DNA of 64,000 nt, taken from positions 62,001 through 126,000 of the forward strand of contig CAYYRC010000001.1 in NCBI GenBank assembly GCA_964474045.1, given 5' to 3'. The translations under genes were made by a program, and so were the position numbers. Below, one piece after another: positions 9,128-18,157 of the stretch (its first letter is position 1; every line of letters starts with the position of its first letter). The stretch is from JACJWR01 sp964474045 (GTDB taxonomy: Bacteria > Actinomycetota > Actinomycetes > S36-B12 > UBA10799). The notes beneath the pieces were generated by a model. The model saw nothing but the letters and a program-made list of their open reading frames with translations, was not told the origin of the DNA and did no database searches.

Positions 9128-10042
9128 TCAGTGATCCTCGTCGTTCTCGCGGCCGGCCAGGAAGCGCTCGACCTGATCGACGAAGTCCTTGGGGTCCAGA
9201 TCTGAGATGTCGGTTGCCTGGTCGTCGGCGTGCTCCAGGCGCGCCATGAAGTCGTCGTACTGCTGCTCCAGCATGTGGACGGCCTCCAGGTTCTCCGGCT
9301 CGGCGGACAGCTGCCGGGCGATGTCGTCGTCGGCCTCCTGGGCACTCTCGCGCAGCACATCCATCGGCAGCTGCAGCCCGGTCTGCCCGGCCAGGGAGTT
9401 GAGCAGGGCGATGGACGCGCGCGGGTACTGTGCGCCGGCGAGGTAGTGCGGCACGTGCGCGGCGAAGCCGAGCGCCGTGTGGCCGGCGGCGCCCAGGGTC
9501 AGCTCCAGCAGCCCGGCGGCGTGCGCAGGTACCTCGAGGTCGCCGACGAACTGCCGCGGGTCGGCCAGCAGCTCCGGGTTGGTGCCATGCGAGGTCACGT
9601 TGACCGGGCGGGTATGCGGCGCGGGCCAGGGCACCGCGTGCAGCCCGATTGTCAGGTTCACGCCCAGCTGCTCGATCAGCCACAGCGTGTCCTTGGCGAA
9701 GGCGCGCCAGCGAAAATCCGGCTCCGGGCCGTGCAGGACCAGGAACTCGGTGCCGGCAAGGTCCCTCAGCCGGTCCACCCGCAGCGACGGCATCTCGATC
9801 TCGCCGTAGTGGTCGGTCAGGAAGGTCATGCGCGGGCGGCGGGCGCGGTAGTCGTAGATCGCGTCGAGGTCGAACTCGGCCACGGGCTCGCAGGGCAGCG
9901 CCGCGCACAGCGAGTCCACGGCGATCTTGCCCGCCGCGCCGGCATCCAGGAAGCCCGTGAGGTTGTGCAGCAGCACGGGTGCCCCGAGCGCTGGATCCGC
10001 TGGCTCACCGACAATCGTCACCAGGCCGTTGGGGCTGCTCAT
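9128..10042 (-). CDS. PAC2 family protein
   Basis: 304 aa. The PAC2 fold is recognised from PVLLHNLTGFLDAGAAGKIAV at the N-terminus, FLVLHGPEPDFRW, and the repeated 'GLLELTLGAAGHTALGFAAHVPHYLA' pattern. Actinobacterial PAC2 proteins are related to proteasome assembly chaperones, though their partner is unclear. The acidic C-terminal 80 residues are helical and end in ENDEDH. ATG 10042 has GAGAGGAA upstream. Promoter DNA is shared with the divergent cation-efflux gene. Confidence 0.82.
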   Translation of the reverse strand: MSSPNGLVTIVGEPADPALGAPVLLHNLTGFLDAGAAGKIAVDSLCAALPCEPVAEFDLDAIYDYRARRPRMTFLTDHYGEIEMPSLRVDRLRDLAGTEFLVLHGPEPDFRWRAFAKDTLWLIEQLGVNLTIGLHAVPWPAPHTRPVNVTSHGTNPELLADPRQFVGDLEVPAHAAGLLELTLGAAGHTALGFAAHVPHYLAGAQYPRASIALLNSLAGQTGLQLPMDVLRESAQEADDDIARQLSAEPENLEAVHMLEQQYDDFMARLEHADDQATDISDLDPKDFVDQVERFLAGRENDEDH

Positions 10043-10176
10043 CGTCGGAGTTCCTCTCGCCGCGCGCGACATTCGTGGTCCCAGTGTGCGGCTCGGAGGG
10101 CCGCAGCCCAAGGCGTCGACGCGCATGTTCGCCCAACGGCGAATCAGTCGGCCGTGCGTGCCAGAGTTGTTCTGTG

Positions 10177-11202
10177 ATGGACGTGTCCGAGCCGCCTGGC
10201 GGTCCGATCGGGGCCGACGAGGACGTGCTGCCCGCCGAGAGCTCGACCGACCGGCGCAGGTTGCTCCGGTACGTCTGGCTGTCGATCGGGGCGGCAATTG
10301 CGACTGTGACGCTGAAGTACATCGCGTACCTGCTGACCGGCTCGGTCGGCCTGCTGTCCGACGCCATCGAGTCCGTCGTCAACGTGGTCGCAGCCTTCAT
10401 CGCGCTGATGGCGCTGCGGGCGGCCGCCAAGCCTGCCGACGAACTGCACCACTTCGGTCGCGGCAAGGCCGAGTACCTGTCCAGCGGCATCGAGGGCTTC
10501 ATGATCTTCGGTGCGGCGACGGCGATCCTGGTGACCTCGATCCCCAAGCTCTTCCAGCCCGAGCAGTTGGAGCGGCTGGGGATCGGCCTGCTGGTGACCG
10601 TTGTGGCGACCGTGATCAACGCTGTGGTCGGCTTCATCCTGGTCCGGGCCGGACGCCGCCACCGGTCGGCCACGCTGCGGGCCGACGGGCACCACCTGCT
10701 CACCGACGTATGGACGTCCGTGGGAGTCATCGTGGGCGTGTTCCTGGTGATGCTCACGGGTTGGAAGATCCTCGACCCCCTAGTCGCTATCGCTGTTGCC
10801 ATCAACATCCTGATCGTCGGCGTCAGGCTGATCCGCGAGGCCATGCGGGGCCTGCTCGACGTGGCGCTGCCCGACGAGGAGCAGTCGCTGTTGCTCGGCG
10901 TTCTGGCCGATCACACCCGCGACGGGGTGAAGTTCCACGGCCTGAAGACGCGCGAGAGCGGCAAGGACCGATTCATGGCCGTGCACATGCTGGTCCCGGG
11001 GGACTGGACCGTGATGGCTGCGCATGACGAGGTCGAGAACGTGGAGGCAGACCTGCGCGCGGCGGTGAGCGACCTGACGATCTTCACGCATCTGGAGCCC
11101 GCTGAGGATCCGCGAGCCTATGGCGACTACGTGGGCGGCGTGGCGATCGACGAGGAGCCGGGCCCGGTCGGCTCGGACGGCGAGGCGCTCGGCTTGCCGT
11201 GA
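10177..11202 (+). CDS. Cation diffusion facilitator family transporter
   Basis: A 341-aa CDF antiporter for divalent metal. Transmembrane helices begin at about residue 33. SVGLLSDAIESVVNVVAAF supplies the H/D..D-type metal site of TM2. HHFGRGKAEYLSSGIEG is the conserved loop, and ADGHHLLTDVWTSVGVIVG in TM5 gives the second HxxxD site. The C-terminal cytoplasmic ferredoxin-like domain contains GVKFHGLKTR. Metal specificity (Zn, Fe, Mn) cannot be fixed. ATG 10177 is adjacent to an in-frame GTG at 10174. Confidence 0.85.
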   Translation: MDVSEPPGGPIGADEDVLPAESSTDRRRLLRYVWLSIGAAIATVTLKYIAYLLTGSVGLLSDAIESVVNVVAAFIALMALRAAAKPADELHHFGRGKAEYLSSGIEGFMIFGAATAILVTSIPKLFQPEQLERLGIGLLVTVVATVINAVVGFILVRAGRRHRSATLRADGHHLLTDVWTSVGVIVGVFLVMLTGWKILDPLVAIAVAINILIVGVRLIREAMRGLLDVALPDEEQSLLLGVLADHTRDGVKFHGLKTRESGKDRFMAVHMLVPGDWTVMAAHDEVENVEADLRAAVSDLTIFTHLEPAEDPRAYGDYVGGVAIDEEPGPVGSDGEALGLP

Positions 11203-11223
11203 CCCTTGCGCCGGATGTGCCGG

Positions 11224-11271
11224 GTGCGCCGGTGCGCCGGTGCGCGGGTGCGCGGGTGCGCGGGTGCGCGG
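11224..11271. repeat. Octamer tandem repeat between convergent genes
   Basis: Six head-to-tail copies of an 8-bp unit: GTGCGCCG twice, then GTGCGCGG four times. The array fills most of the 70-bp gap between the cation-efflux gene and menJ and ends one base before the menJ stop. Such short arrays change copy number by slippage; here a change would alter only the shared 3' region. Confidence 0.85.
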
Positions 11272-11272
11272 G

Positions 11273-12511
11273 TCAGGCGGCGAAGGGGGGTCGATCGTCG
11301 AACCGCAGCGACGCCTTCCCGGCCACCCGCCACAGCCGCGCGACGGCGTCGGCGTCCTCGTCGGTGATGAGGTTGCCCATGAGCCGCAGGGCGATCTTCA
11401 TGAGGCTGCGCGAACGCATCCCCCATGGTCCTGCGGCTGGCAGCAGGCCGGGGACGGTCAGCAGGCCGGCGAGTCTGCGGGCGATAGAGAACGCCGATCC
11501 GTACTGCTCGCGCAGCAGGCTGGGCCACAGCAGCGGGTCGCCCTCGGCGAGCAGCAGCTCGGCCGCCAGCCGACCTGTCTCCAGGCCGTAGTCGATGCCC
11601 TCGCCGTTGAGGGGGTTGACGCAGCCGGCGGCATCGCCGACGACGACCCAGTTGGCGCCCGCCACCCCGCTGACGGCTCCGCCCATGGGCAGCAGCGCCG
11701 ACCAAGGGCGCTCGACGCCGCCGGTCAGCCCCCACTCGGCTCGCCGCTCGTCGGCGTAGTGCTGGAGCAGCCGGCGGAGGTTGAGGTCGGCGGGGTTGCG
11801 GGCGGTCGCCAGGGTCCCGACGCCAATGTTCACCGTGCCATCCGCGAGCGGGAACACCCAGCCGTAGCCGCTCAGCACCTCGTCGGACTCGCCCCGCAGC
11901 TCCAGGTGGGACGAGATCCACGGGTCGTCGCTGCGGTCGCTGCGCACGTAGCCCCGCGCCGCCACGCCGTAGGCGGTGTCTCGGTGCCATTCCCGCCCCA
12001 GGACGCGCCCGAGTTGCGAGCGCGCGCCGTCGGCTACGACCAGGCGCGCGCAGGACAACTCGAAGGGTCCGTGCGATCCGGTGAAGCGGACGGTGGCCAC
12101 CCGGTCCCCGCTGCGCTCCACCCCGACGGCGCGACCCGTCACCGCCCGGGCGCCCACGCCCAGCGCGTTGCTGCGGAGCTGTTCGTCGAGGACGGTACGG
12201 GGCGCGGCACTGCCGAACCGGGGTAGCGAGCCCCCGGGCCATGGCAGGTACAGCTCCGTGCCGAAACCGGCGGCCCGCAGGCCCCAGTTGCGTGCCCGGC
12301 CGGCCAGCCAGGGGGCCAGCCCCAGGGCGTCGAGCTCGGCGATCGCGCGGGGCGTCAGGCCGTCGCCGCAGGGTTTGTCGCGAGGGAAGTCCGCCGCGTC
12401 GGCGAGGACCACATCTGCGCCCCCGCGGGCCAGCCAGGCGGCCGCCGACGATCCGGCCGGGCCGGCGCCGACCACCAGGACGTCGCAGCGCTGAGTCGCG
12501 GTGGGCGTCAT
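11273..12511 (-). CDS. menJ: Geranylgeranyl-reductase-family FAD enzyme, probable menaquinone reductase MenJ
   Basis: 412 aa. The FAD-binding Rossmann motif VLVVGAGPAGSSAAAWLARGG is at residues 10-30. 'FPRDKPCGDGLTPRAI' is the family signature, and 'VVVGDAAGCVNPLNGEGIDYGLETGRLAAELL' is the second FAD motif with the usual helix. Family members reduce isoprenoid double bonds; the mycobacterial homologue of this length, MenJ, saturates one double bond of the menaquinone side chain. Its start overlaps the upstream lipoprotein stop (ATGA). The exact substrate is inferred. Confidence 0.7.
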   Translation of the reverse strand: MTPTATQRCDVLVVGAGPAGSSAAAWLARGGADVVLADAADFPRDKPCGDGLTPRAIAELDALGLAPWLAGRARNWGLRAAGFGTELYLPWPGGSLPRFGSAAPRTVLDEQLRSNALGVGARAVTGRAVGVERSGDRVATVRFTGSHGPFELSCARLVVADGARSQLGRVLGREWHRDTAYGVAARGYVRSDRSDDPWISSHLELRGESDEVLSGYGWVFPLADGTVNIGVGTLATARNPADLNLRRLLQHYADERRAEWGLTGGVERPWSALLPMGGAVSGVAGANWVVVGDAAGCVNPLNGEGIDYGLETGRLAAELLLAEGDPLLWPSLLREQYGSAFSIARRLAGLLTVPGLLPAAGPWGMRSRSLMKIALRLMGNLITDEDADAVARLWRVAGKASLRFDDRPPFAA

Positions 12512-13128
12512 TGCGTGGCCGTCGATGAGCCTGATGCGGCGCCAGCAGCCCCGTCGGCCTCGACGGTGAGCTCGAGCGACGTCTCGACCGGGGAGCCGAC
12601 TCCGGACTTGCGGCTCGCGTGGAACATGCCGCCGGCCACCACGTTCAGATAGCTGCCGGTGCCACCGATGTAGTCCAGGCGCCCGTCCAGGGCGGTGGCG
12701 CTGCCGTCGGCGGCCGGCGCGGCGTTGCCGTCGAGTCGCAGCGCCAGGGTGCCGGAGCCGTCGGCGGCTGAGAGGGTCACGAACCCCTCGAAAGGTCCCG
12801 CGCCGCCGACGTAGTTGACGCTCCCCTGCAAGGTCACGTTGACGGGGACTCCTTGGAGCGTCCCCGTGCCCTGCAGCAGGTTCCAGCCGTAGACCTTGGG
12901 GGTGCCGGGTCCCACGGTAGCGAGCTGGTTGGACGCGCTTGTCAGGGTGGTGGTCACGGTGACCTGGTCGGCGCCGTAGCTGGAGCTGGGGCTGGAGCTG
13001 GCGCCGGCAGCGCCGGTGGCGGTGGGCGTCACTCCGGCCGCGTCGGCAGCATCAGCCGCGTCGGAACATCCGACCAGAGCCGGCATCGCCAGGAGCAACG
13101 CCGCGGCCGCCGCTCTGCGTCCAGTCAT
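12508..13128 (-). CDS. Secreted lipoprotein, beta-rich
   Basis: 206 aa. A lipoprotein signal peptide (MTGRRAAAAALLLAMPALVGC) has lipobox LVGC. A Ser/Ala/Thr linker leads to a beta-rich domain with repeated GxGxxxG turns (LLQGTGTLQG, VNYVGGAGPFEG, DYIGGTGSYLNVVAGG). The GGTGxY patterns resemble the allene-oxide-cyclase/dirigent type of barrel, but I would not assign it. It overlaps menJ by 4 bp and is probably co-expressed with it. Confidence 0.7.
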   Translation of the reverse strand: MTGRRAAAAALLLAMPALVGCSDAADAADAAGVTPTATGAAGASSSPSSSYGADQVTVTTTLTSASNQLATVGPGTPKVYGWNLLQGTGTLQGVPVNVTLQGSVNYVGGAGPFEGFVTLSAADGSGTLALRLDGNAAPAADGSATALDGRLDYIGGTGSYLNVVAGGMFHASRKSGVGSPVETSLELTVEADGAAGAASGSSTATQ

Positions 13129-13201
13129 CGCCCAAGAGTGCCAGACGGCGCGCCGACCGGCACGCAAGGGACGGGAGCCGCCCAGTGCTAACGTCCGTTG
13201 C

Positions 13202-13675
13202 GTGCCATCGGTCCCCGTCCGCCCGCGTCGCAGACTCGCCTCGGCAGCTGTGGCGGCGGTCGCTGCCGGGGCGTTGCTGGCCGGATGCGGCAACCTGTCC
13301 ACCGCGAAGCAGGGCAGCGAGCAGGCGTGCGCCGCGCTGGCCGCCAAGGAGCCTCTGCTGACGCCCATGTTCACCGTCGCCGACGCCAACGCGACGATCG
13401 CCCAGGCTGAGTTCGCGCTGGGGGTCTACCAGCTGCAGTCCGATGAGATCCGGGCCCAGATGAACAGCAGCCAGACGCAGCTGCTCGACCGAGTCGTGCG
13501 GGCGATGGCGGAGTACCAGTCCGCGCTGGCCGGCAAGAATCGGGAGGCCGTCATCGCCGAGTACGCCTCCTACCTGGACTCGTACGAGATGAACGTGCTC
13601 ATCAACTACCGCAAGATGGCCGACACGATTGGCTGTCCGCTGCCGGGTTTCTACAGCGCGGTGCCGCGCACCTAG
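13202..13675 (+). CDS. Small lipoprotein, helical
   Basis: 157 aa, GTG start. A signal peptide with lipobox LLAGC (LASAAVAAVAAGALLAGCG) precedes a mature part that looks alpha-helical (AQAEFALGVYQLQSDEIRAQ, LLDRVVRAMAEYQSALAGKN). One further Cys lies near the end. No family recognised. It is divergent from the menJ-operon lipoprotein, with a 73-bp spacer. Confidence 0.65.
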   Translation: MPSVPVRPRRRLASAAVAAVAAGALLAGCGNLSTAKQGSEQACAALAAKEPLLTPMFTVADANATIAQAEFALGVYQLQSDEIRAQMNSSQTQLLDRVVRAMAEYQSALAGKNREAVIAEYASYLDSYEMNVLINYRKMADTIGCPLPGFYSAVPRT

Positions 13676-13678
13676 CGG

Positions 13679-13702
13679 CGTCGGCGCCTGAGCCTGCCGA
13701 CG
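13679..13702. terminator. Hairpin between convergent genes
   Basis: CGTCGGC (13679-13685) pairs with GCCGACG (13696-13702) across a 10-nt loop, directly after one gene's stop and 10 bp before the stop of the opposite gene. No T-tract follows, as is common in actinobacteria. It is placed to act as a bidirectional terminator. Confidence 0.45.
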
Positions 13703-13711
13703 GCGCTCGGT

Positions 13712-14725
13712 TCAGCGCTGCTCGGAGGTGAGGAGCAGGCGCTCGGTCTCGCCGTGCACCTCCAGCCCCGCGGCGGTGCCCACACCCGCGAACAGAACCT
13801 CGTCACCGCGGGTGAGACGCACCTGCACGCTGGCGTCCAGCGTCTCCTCGACGCGCTTGTGCATCTGAGTACGGATGGGCGCGTGCAGCAGGCCGCCCGA
13901 AACGCGTTCTGCCGACAGCTCCAGCTGCAGTGGCGCCCGACCCCCCGGCAGCCGGCGCGAGGCCAGGGTCCAGCTCACGTGCTGGTCGTCGACCGCCAGC
14001 CGCACGCTGCGGGAGCCGTTGTAGGTGGCGAAGCGATACAGCTCACCTTCGACGCGCAGCCCGACGATGAAGCCGCGGAACTCCCGCCCGCGCCAGGGTA
14101 TGAGGGCCACCGACGCCATCAGCGAGGCGTCCGAGCCGGCGAAGGTGTTGGAGTGAAGCCACAGGTAGCCGGCCGGGAAGGCCTGCCCCCAGTCCTTCTC
14201 GATGTAGCCGCGTCCGCCGTCGAAGCTGGTCGCCGCGCCGTCGATGAGCAGCGTTCCCGCAAGGTCGTGCCCGAACGAGCACACGCCGTGGTAGCACTCC
14301 ATGCTGGGAACCCAGGCATACCAGCCCATGACTCCCGGTGACCAGAGCCGAACCGGCCAAGGGTCCAGCTGAGACGTGATCCGCACCGTTCCGCGCAGGC
14401 CCGGCAGCTCCAGCTCGATGGCGTCGGCGGTGAATCTGTTGGGGCCCACGCGCACGTCCAGGCGATCGGGCGCCGCGGCGAACGCGTGCGCCGGGAAGCG
14501 GTGGTACCAGGAGCGCCCGGTGGACCCATCGAGCACCTGCACGAAGGCCTCGTCGGCGCGCCCGTCGTCGGCCGCGGCGCCGCGGAAGATGCCGGGGATG
14601 ATCGCCCACCGTTGGGAGGCGTCGGCGGAGACGAGCTTGAAGTACCAGCCCTCGAAGGATCCCGGCCCCTGGGCATGGCCTCCCTCCGGGTGCAGGATGC
14701 CGCGCAGGCGGGTCGGTAGGGCCAT
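13712..14725 (-). CDS. Tocopherol-cyclase-like family protein
   Basis: 337 aa. The lipocalin/calycin-like signature of the tocopherol cyclase family is visible: 'HPEGGHAQGPGSFEGWYFKLVSAD' near the N-terminus, 'GVMGWYAWVPSMECYHGVCSF', and 'GGRGYIEKDWGQAFPAGYLWLHSN' (the GYIEKDWG motif is typical). Bacterial members are uncharacterised and probably bind or modify a lipid or isoprenoid. ATG 14725 is chosen because homology begins there; the frame runs on antisense through pntAA, which is shadow. Divergent from pntAA by 66 bp. Confidence 0.75.
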   Translation of the reverse strand: MALPTRLRGILHPEGGHAQGPGSFEGWYFKLVSADASQRWAIIPGIFRGAAADDGRADEAFVQVLDGSTGRSWYHRFPAHAFAAAPDRLDVRVGPNRFTADAIELELPGLRGTVRITSQLDPWPVRLWSPGVMGWYAWVPSMECYHGVCSFGHDLAGTLLIDGAATSFDGGRGYIEKDWGQAFPAGYLWLHSNTFAGSDASLMASVALIPWRGREFRGFIVGLRVEGELYRFATYNGSRSVRLAVDDQHVSWTLASRRLPGGRAPLQLELSAERVSGGLLHAPIRTQMHKRVEETLDASVQVRLTRGDEVLFAGVGTAAGLEVHGETERLLLTSEQR

Positions 14726-14791
14726 GACTGCGAGTGTAGAGGTGACCCCGCAGCGCAGGACCTGCGTGCGTCGGCGGTAACGTCTAGAGTC

Positions 14792-15916
14792 GTGAGGCTT
14801 TTCGTCCCAAGGGAAATCGCGCCCGGCGAGCGCCGCGTGGCGCTGGTGCCGGAGACCGTCGGCAAGCTGCAGCGGCTGGGGTTGGAGGTGTGCGTCGAGG
14901 CCGGTGCCGGTGATGCGGCGTACTTCTCCGACGAGCAGTACGCCGGGGCCGGGGCCGTCGTGCTCGACGACGGCGCCGCTGGGCTGGCCGACGCGGACGT
15001 CGTGGCGTCCGTGCGGCCGCTCGGCGCGGAGCGAGCGGCGCTGGTCAAGCCGGGGGCCGTCGTCTTGTCCTTCCTCCAGCCCGCCCAGCCGGTGGAGTCC
15101 GCCGATGCCGAGACCATCGCCGCGGTCGCCGGGCAGGAGGCCACGGCACTCAGCTTCGACCTGGTGCCGCGGATCAGCCGGGCCCAGTCCATGGATGCCC
15201 TGACGTCGCAGGCGCTGGTCACCGGGTATCGCGCGGTGCTGGTGGCGGCTGCGATGGCCCCCAAGTTCTTCCCGCTGTTCATGACGGCCGCCGGAACCAT
15301 CCCGCCGGCCAAGGTGCTGGTGCTGGGCGCGGGCGTGGCCGGGCTGCAGGCGATCGGAACCGCCAAGCGGCTGGGTGCCCTGGTGAGCGCCTACGACGTG
15401 CGCGCGGCCTCGGCCGACGAGGTCAAGTCGATGGGTGCCACGTTCATCGAGCTGGAGCTCGAGGCGCTCGAGGCCGGCGGCGGCTACGCCCGCGAGATGA
15501 CCGAGGACCGCGCCGCGCGCCAGCGCGAGCTGCTCGCGCCGTTCATCGCCTCCTCCGATGTGCTCATCACCACGGCGGCGGTTCCCGGCCGCCGCGCGCC
15601 GATGTTGGTGACGGCCGACATGGTGGCCCAGATGGCGCCCGGCTCGGTCGTCGTGGACCTGGCAGCTGAGACCGGCGGCAACGTCGAGGGCTCCGAGCCC
15701 GGCCGCACCCTGGATTTTGACGGCATCCGGATCTGGGGCGCCCAGGATGCAGCCTCGTCCATGCCGATGCACGCCTCCAAGCTGTATGCCATGAACGTCC
15801 TGGCCCTCGTCGGACTGTTCGTCAAGGACGGCGAGCTGACCCTCGACCCCGCCGACGAGATCATCGACGGCTGCGCCGTGGTGCTCGACGGCGAGATCCG
15901 GAAGGAGTCCCGATGA
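14792..15916 (+). CDS. pntAA: NAD(P) transhydrogenase subunit alpha, part 1
   Basis: 374 aa. This is the NAD(H)-binding dI component, starting with RLFVPREIAPGERRVALVPE. RISRAQSMDALTSQALVTGYRAV is the RQD-loop region, and VLVLGAGVAGLQAIGTAKRLGA is the nucleotide-binding motif. Transhydrogenase couples proton entry to NADPH formation from NADH. The three-subunit arrangement (PntAA, PntAB, PntB) resembles Rhodospirillum rather than E. coli. The stop overlaps pntAB by 4 bp. Confidence 0.92.
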   Translation: MRLFVPREIAPGERRVALVPETVGKLQRLGLEVCVEAGAGDAAYFSDEQYAGAGAVVLDDGAAGLADADVVASVRPLGAERAALVKPGAVVLSFLQPAQPVESADAETIAAVAGQEATALSFDLVPRISRAQSMDALTSQALVTGYRAVLVAAAMAPKFFPLFMTAAGTIPPAKVLVLGAGVAGLQAIGTAKRLGALVSAYDVRAASADEVKSMGATFIELELEALEAGGGYAREMTEDRAARQRELLAPFIASSDVLITTAAVPGRRAPMLVTADMVAQMAPGSVVVDLAAETGGNVEGSEPGRTLDFDGIRIWGAQDAASSMPMHASKLYAMNVLALVGLFVKDGELTLDPADEIIDGCAVVLDGEIRKESR

Positions 15917-16209
15917 GCGGCGTCGCACTGCTCACGATCTTCGTGCTGAGCATCTTCGTCGGCTTCGAGGTCGTCTCGAAGGTGTCTGCCGTGCTGCACA
16001 CACCGCTGATGTCGGGCGCCAATGCCATCCACGGCGTGGTGCTCATCGGCGCGATCATCGTCACCGGCTCGGCCACGACGACGCTGCCGCTGATCCTGGG
16101 GCTGCTGGCGATCGTGCTGGCCACGATCAACCTGGTGGGCGGCTTCGTGGTGACCGATCGCATGCTGGAGATGTTCAAGCCGAAGAAGGCCGGAAAGGAC
16201 GCCGCATGA
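15913..16209 (+). CDS. pntAB: NAD(P) transhydrogenase subunit alpha, part 2
   Basis: A 98-aa membrane subunit (dIIa) with three hydrophobic helices: LLTIFVLSIFVGFEVVSKV, NAIHGVVLIGAIIVTGSA and LILGLLAIVLATINLVGGFV. 'THTPLMSGANAIHGV'-like sequence (HTPLMSGANAIHG) is the conserved loop. The C-terminus is a short Lys-rich tail. Overlaps both neighbours by 4 bp. Confidence 0.92.
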   Translation: MSGVALLTIFVLSIFVGFEVVSKVSAVLHTPLMSGANAIHGVVLIGAIIVTGSATTTLPLILGLLAIVLATINLVGGFVVTDRMLEMFKPKKAGKDAA

Positions 16210-17612
16210 CCGCCGTCCTCGCGACCGCGACCGTGACCCCTACCTGGGTTCAGCTGGTCGAGCTGGTCGCCGCAGTCTGCTTCATCCTGGCCCTCAAGGG
16301 CCTGTCCTCGCCGAAGAGCGCGCGCAATGGCGTGCTGATCGGGTCCCTCGGCGCGCTCATCGCCGTGGTCGTGACCTTCTTCGCCGGCTATGAGATGAGG
16401 AACCTGGCCCTCATCCTGGTGGCGATCGTGGTCGGCACCGCCATCGGCTGGCCAGCCGCGCGCAAGGTCAAGATGACCGCCATGCCGCAGCTGGTGGCGC
16501 TGTTCAACGGCGCCGGCGGCGGGGCCGCGGCGCTGGTGGCCTCGATCGAGTTCCTCAACCTCAGCGACGGCGAGCAGGACAAGGCGATCCTGATCGCGAC
16601 CGTGTTCACGGTGCTCGTGGGCTCAGTGTCCTTCAGCGGCTCGATCCTCACCTTCGCCAAGCTGCAGGAACTCATGACGACCCGTCCGGTGGTGATCCCT
16701 GCGGGCCGCTTCATCACCGCGGCGGTCGCCATCGCCTCGTTGGCCCTGGCGGTGTGGCTGGTGGTGTCACCCTCCACGCTGATCCTCATCGCCCTGCTCG
16801 TCGCCTCGCTCATCCTCGGCCTGCTGCTGGTGCTGCCGGTGGGCGGCGCCGACGTGCCGATCGTGATCTCGCTGCTCAACGCCTTCACCGGGCTGTCTGT
16901 GGCGGCCAGCGGCTACGTGCTCGGCAATGTGCTGCTCATCGTCGCGGGCACCCTGGTCGGCGCGTCGGGAACGCTGCTCACCCAGGAGATGGCGCGGGCC
17001 ATGGGCCGTCCGCTCACGAACACGCTCTTCGGTGCCTTCAAGGCTCAGGCCGCCGGCCCGTCCGGCGGCGGCGGGGACCGCCCCGTCCGCTCGTCCAGCC
17101 CCGACGACGTGGCGATCATGCTCGGCTACGCCCAGAAGGTCATCATCGTCCCCGGCTACGGCCTCGCCGTGGCGCAGGCGCAGCACACCATCCGCGAGCT
17201 CGTCGACCTGCTGGGGGAGCGCGGGATCGAGGTCTCCTACGCGATCCACCCCGTGGCCGGTCGCATGCCCGGGCACATGAACGTCCTGCTGGCCGAGGCG
17301 AACGTGCCCTATGACCAGCTGCGCGAGATGGAGGAGATCAACCCCGAGTTCGCCTCCACCGACGTCGTGCTCGTCGTGGGCGCCAACGACGTGGTGAACC
17401 CGGCGGCCAAGACCGACCCGTCGGCCCCGATCTACGGCATGCCGATCCTGGACGTCGGCGACGCCGCCCAGGTCGTGTTCCTCAAGCGCTCCATGCGCCC
17501 CGGTTTCGCGGGGATCGAGAACGAGCTGCTGTACGACCCCAAGACCACCCTGCTGTTCGGCGACGCCAAGGAGTCGCTGACCAAGGTGGTCGGGGCCGTC
17601 AAGGGTCTCTAG
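16206..17612 (+). CDS. pntB: NAD(P) transhydrogenase subunit beta
   Basis: 468 aa. About nine transmembrane helices (dIIb) occupy residues 10-260. The NADP(H)-binding dIII domain follows: VIIVPGYGLAVAQAQHTIRE, YAIHPVAGRMPGHMNVLLAE and VLVVGANDVVNPAAKTDP. It completes the proton-translocating transhydrogenase. No strong terminator hairpin is visible before the next gene. Confidence 0.93.
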   Translation: MTAVLATATVTPTWVQLVELVAAVCFILALKGLSSPKSARNGVLIGSLGALIAVVVTFFAGYEMRNLALILVAIVVGTAIGWPAARKVKMTAMPQLVALFNGAGGGAAALVASIEFLNLSDGEQDKAILIATVFTVLVGSVSFSGSILTFAKLQELMTTRPVVIPAGRFITAAVAIASLALAVWLVVSPSTLILIALLVASLILGLLLVLPVGGADVPIVISLLNAFTGLSVAASGYVLGNVLLIVAGTLVGASGTLLTQEMARAMGRPLTNTLFGAFKAQAAGPSGGGGDRPVRSSSPDDVAIMLGYAQKVIIVPGYGLAVAQAQHTIRELVDLLGERGIEVSYAIHPVAGRMPGHMNVLLAEANVPYDQLREMEEINPEFASTDVVLVVGANDVVNPAAKTDPSAPIYGMPILDVGDAAQVVFLKRSMRPGFAGIENELLYDPKTTLLFGDAKESLTKVVGAVKGL

Positions 17613-17653
17613 CTCCGGGCGCAATCCAGCGGCGGCTGTAGCGGGCGGGCCTG

Positions 17654-18157
17654 GTGGGCGATACCGTCACCTATGTGACTGACACCGACGCGATCGACTT
17701 CGCCATCGCCGCCTGGCGGGAGGACGGTGCCTGGCGGGCCGAGAGCCTGCCGCCCAGGCTCGCCGAATCGCTGGCGTCGCTGGTGGCTGCGCTTGGCGCC
17801 CATGCGTCGGAGTCCGGCGTCGTGGGCCTGGTGAGCATCGGCGACGACACCTTCCTGATCGTGCGCGTGGACGGTGGCCGCGCGCGGCTGCTGCTGTCCG
17901 ACCAGACCGCGGCCCTGGATTGGGACCTTGCCGACGAGGTGCTCGATGCCCTCGGGGTAGAGGCCCCCGAGGACGTCGACGATGACGCGGACCCGGTCGG
18001 TGATCTGGGGCTGCTCGCCGACTTGGGGATGTCCACGGACGAGCTCACGCTGCTGTGCGAGGACCTTGACCTGTACCCCGACGAGGTGTTGGGCTCGGTG
18101 GCCAAGCGGATCGGCTTCGGCGAGCTGTTCGCCAACCTCGTCTTCGACCGGGGGTGA
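17654..18157 (+). CDS. tRNA adenosine deaminase-associated protein
   Basis: 167 aa, acidic and soluble. It overlaps tadA by 4 bp. The family is an actinobacterial companion of TadA with unknown biochemical role. Recognisable segments are FAIAAWREDGAWR, ESGVVGLVSIGDDTFLIVRV and 'DEVLGSVAKRIGFGELFANLVFD' at the end. GTG 17654 and GTG 17675 are both possible starts. Confidence 0.75.
   Translation: MGDTVTYVTDTDAIDFAIAAWREDGAWRAESLPPRLAESLASLVAALGAHASESGVVGLVSIGDDTFLIVRVDGGRARLLLSDQTAALDWDLADEVLDALGVEAPEDVDDDADPVGDLGLLADLGMSTDELTLLCEDLDLYPDEVLGSVAKRIGFGELFANLVFDRG

Noticed and set aside
14726..15928. Antisense frame across pntAA continuous with the tocopherol-cyclase-like gene
   Set aside because: Low-complexity His/Gly/Arg composition, no RBS, and the sense strand encodes a clear PntAA.
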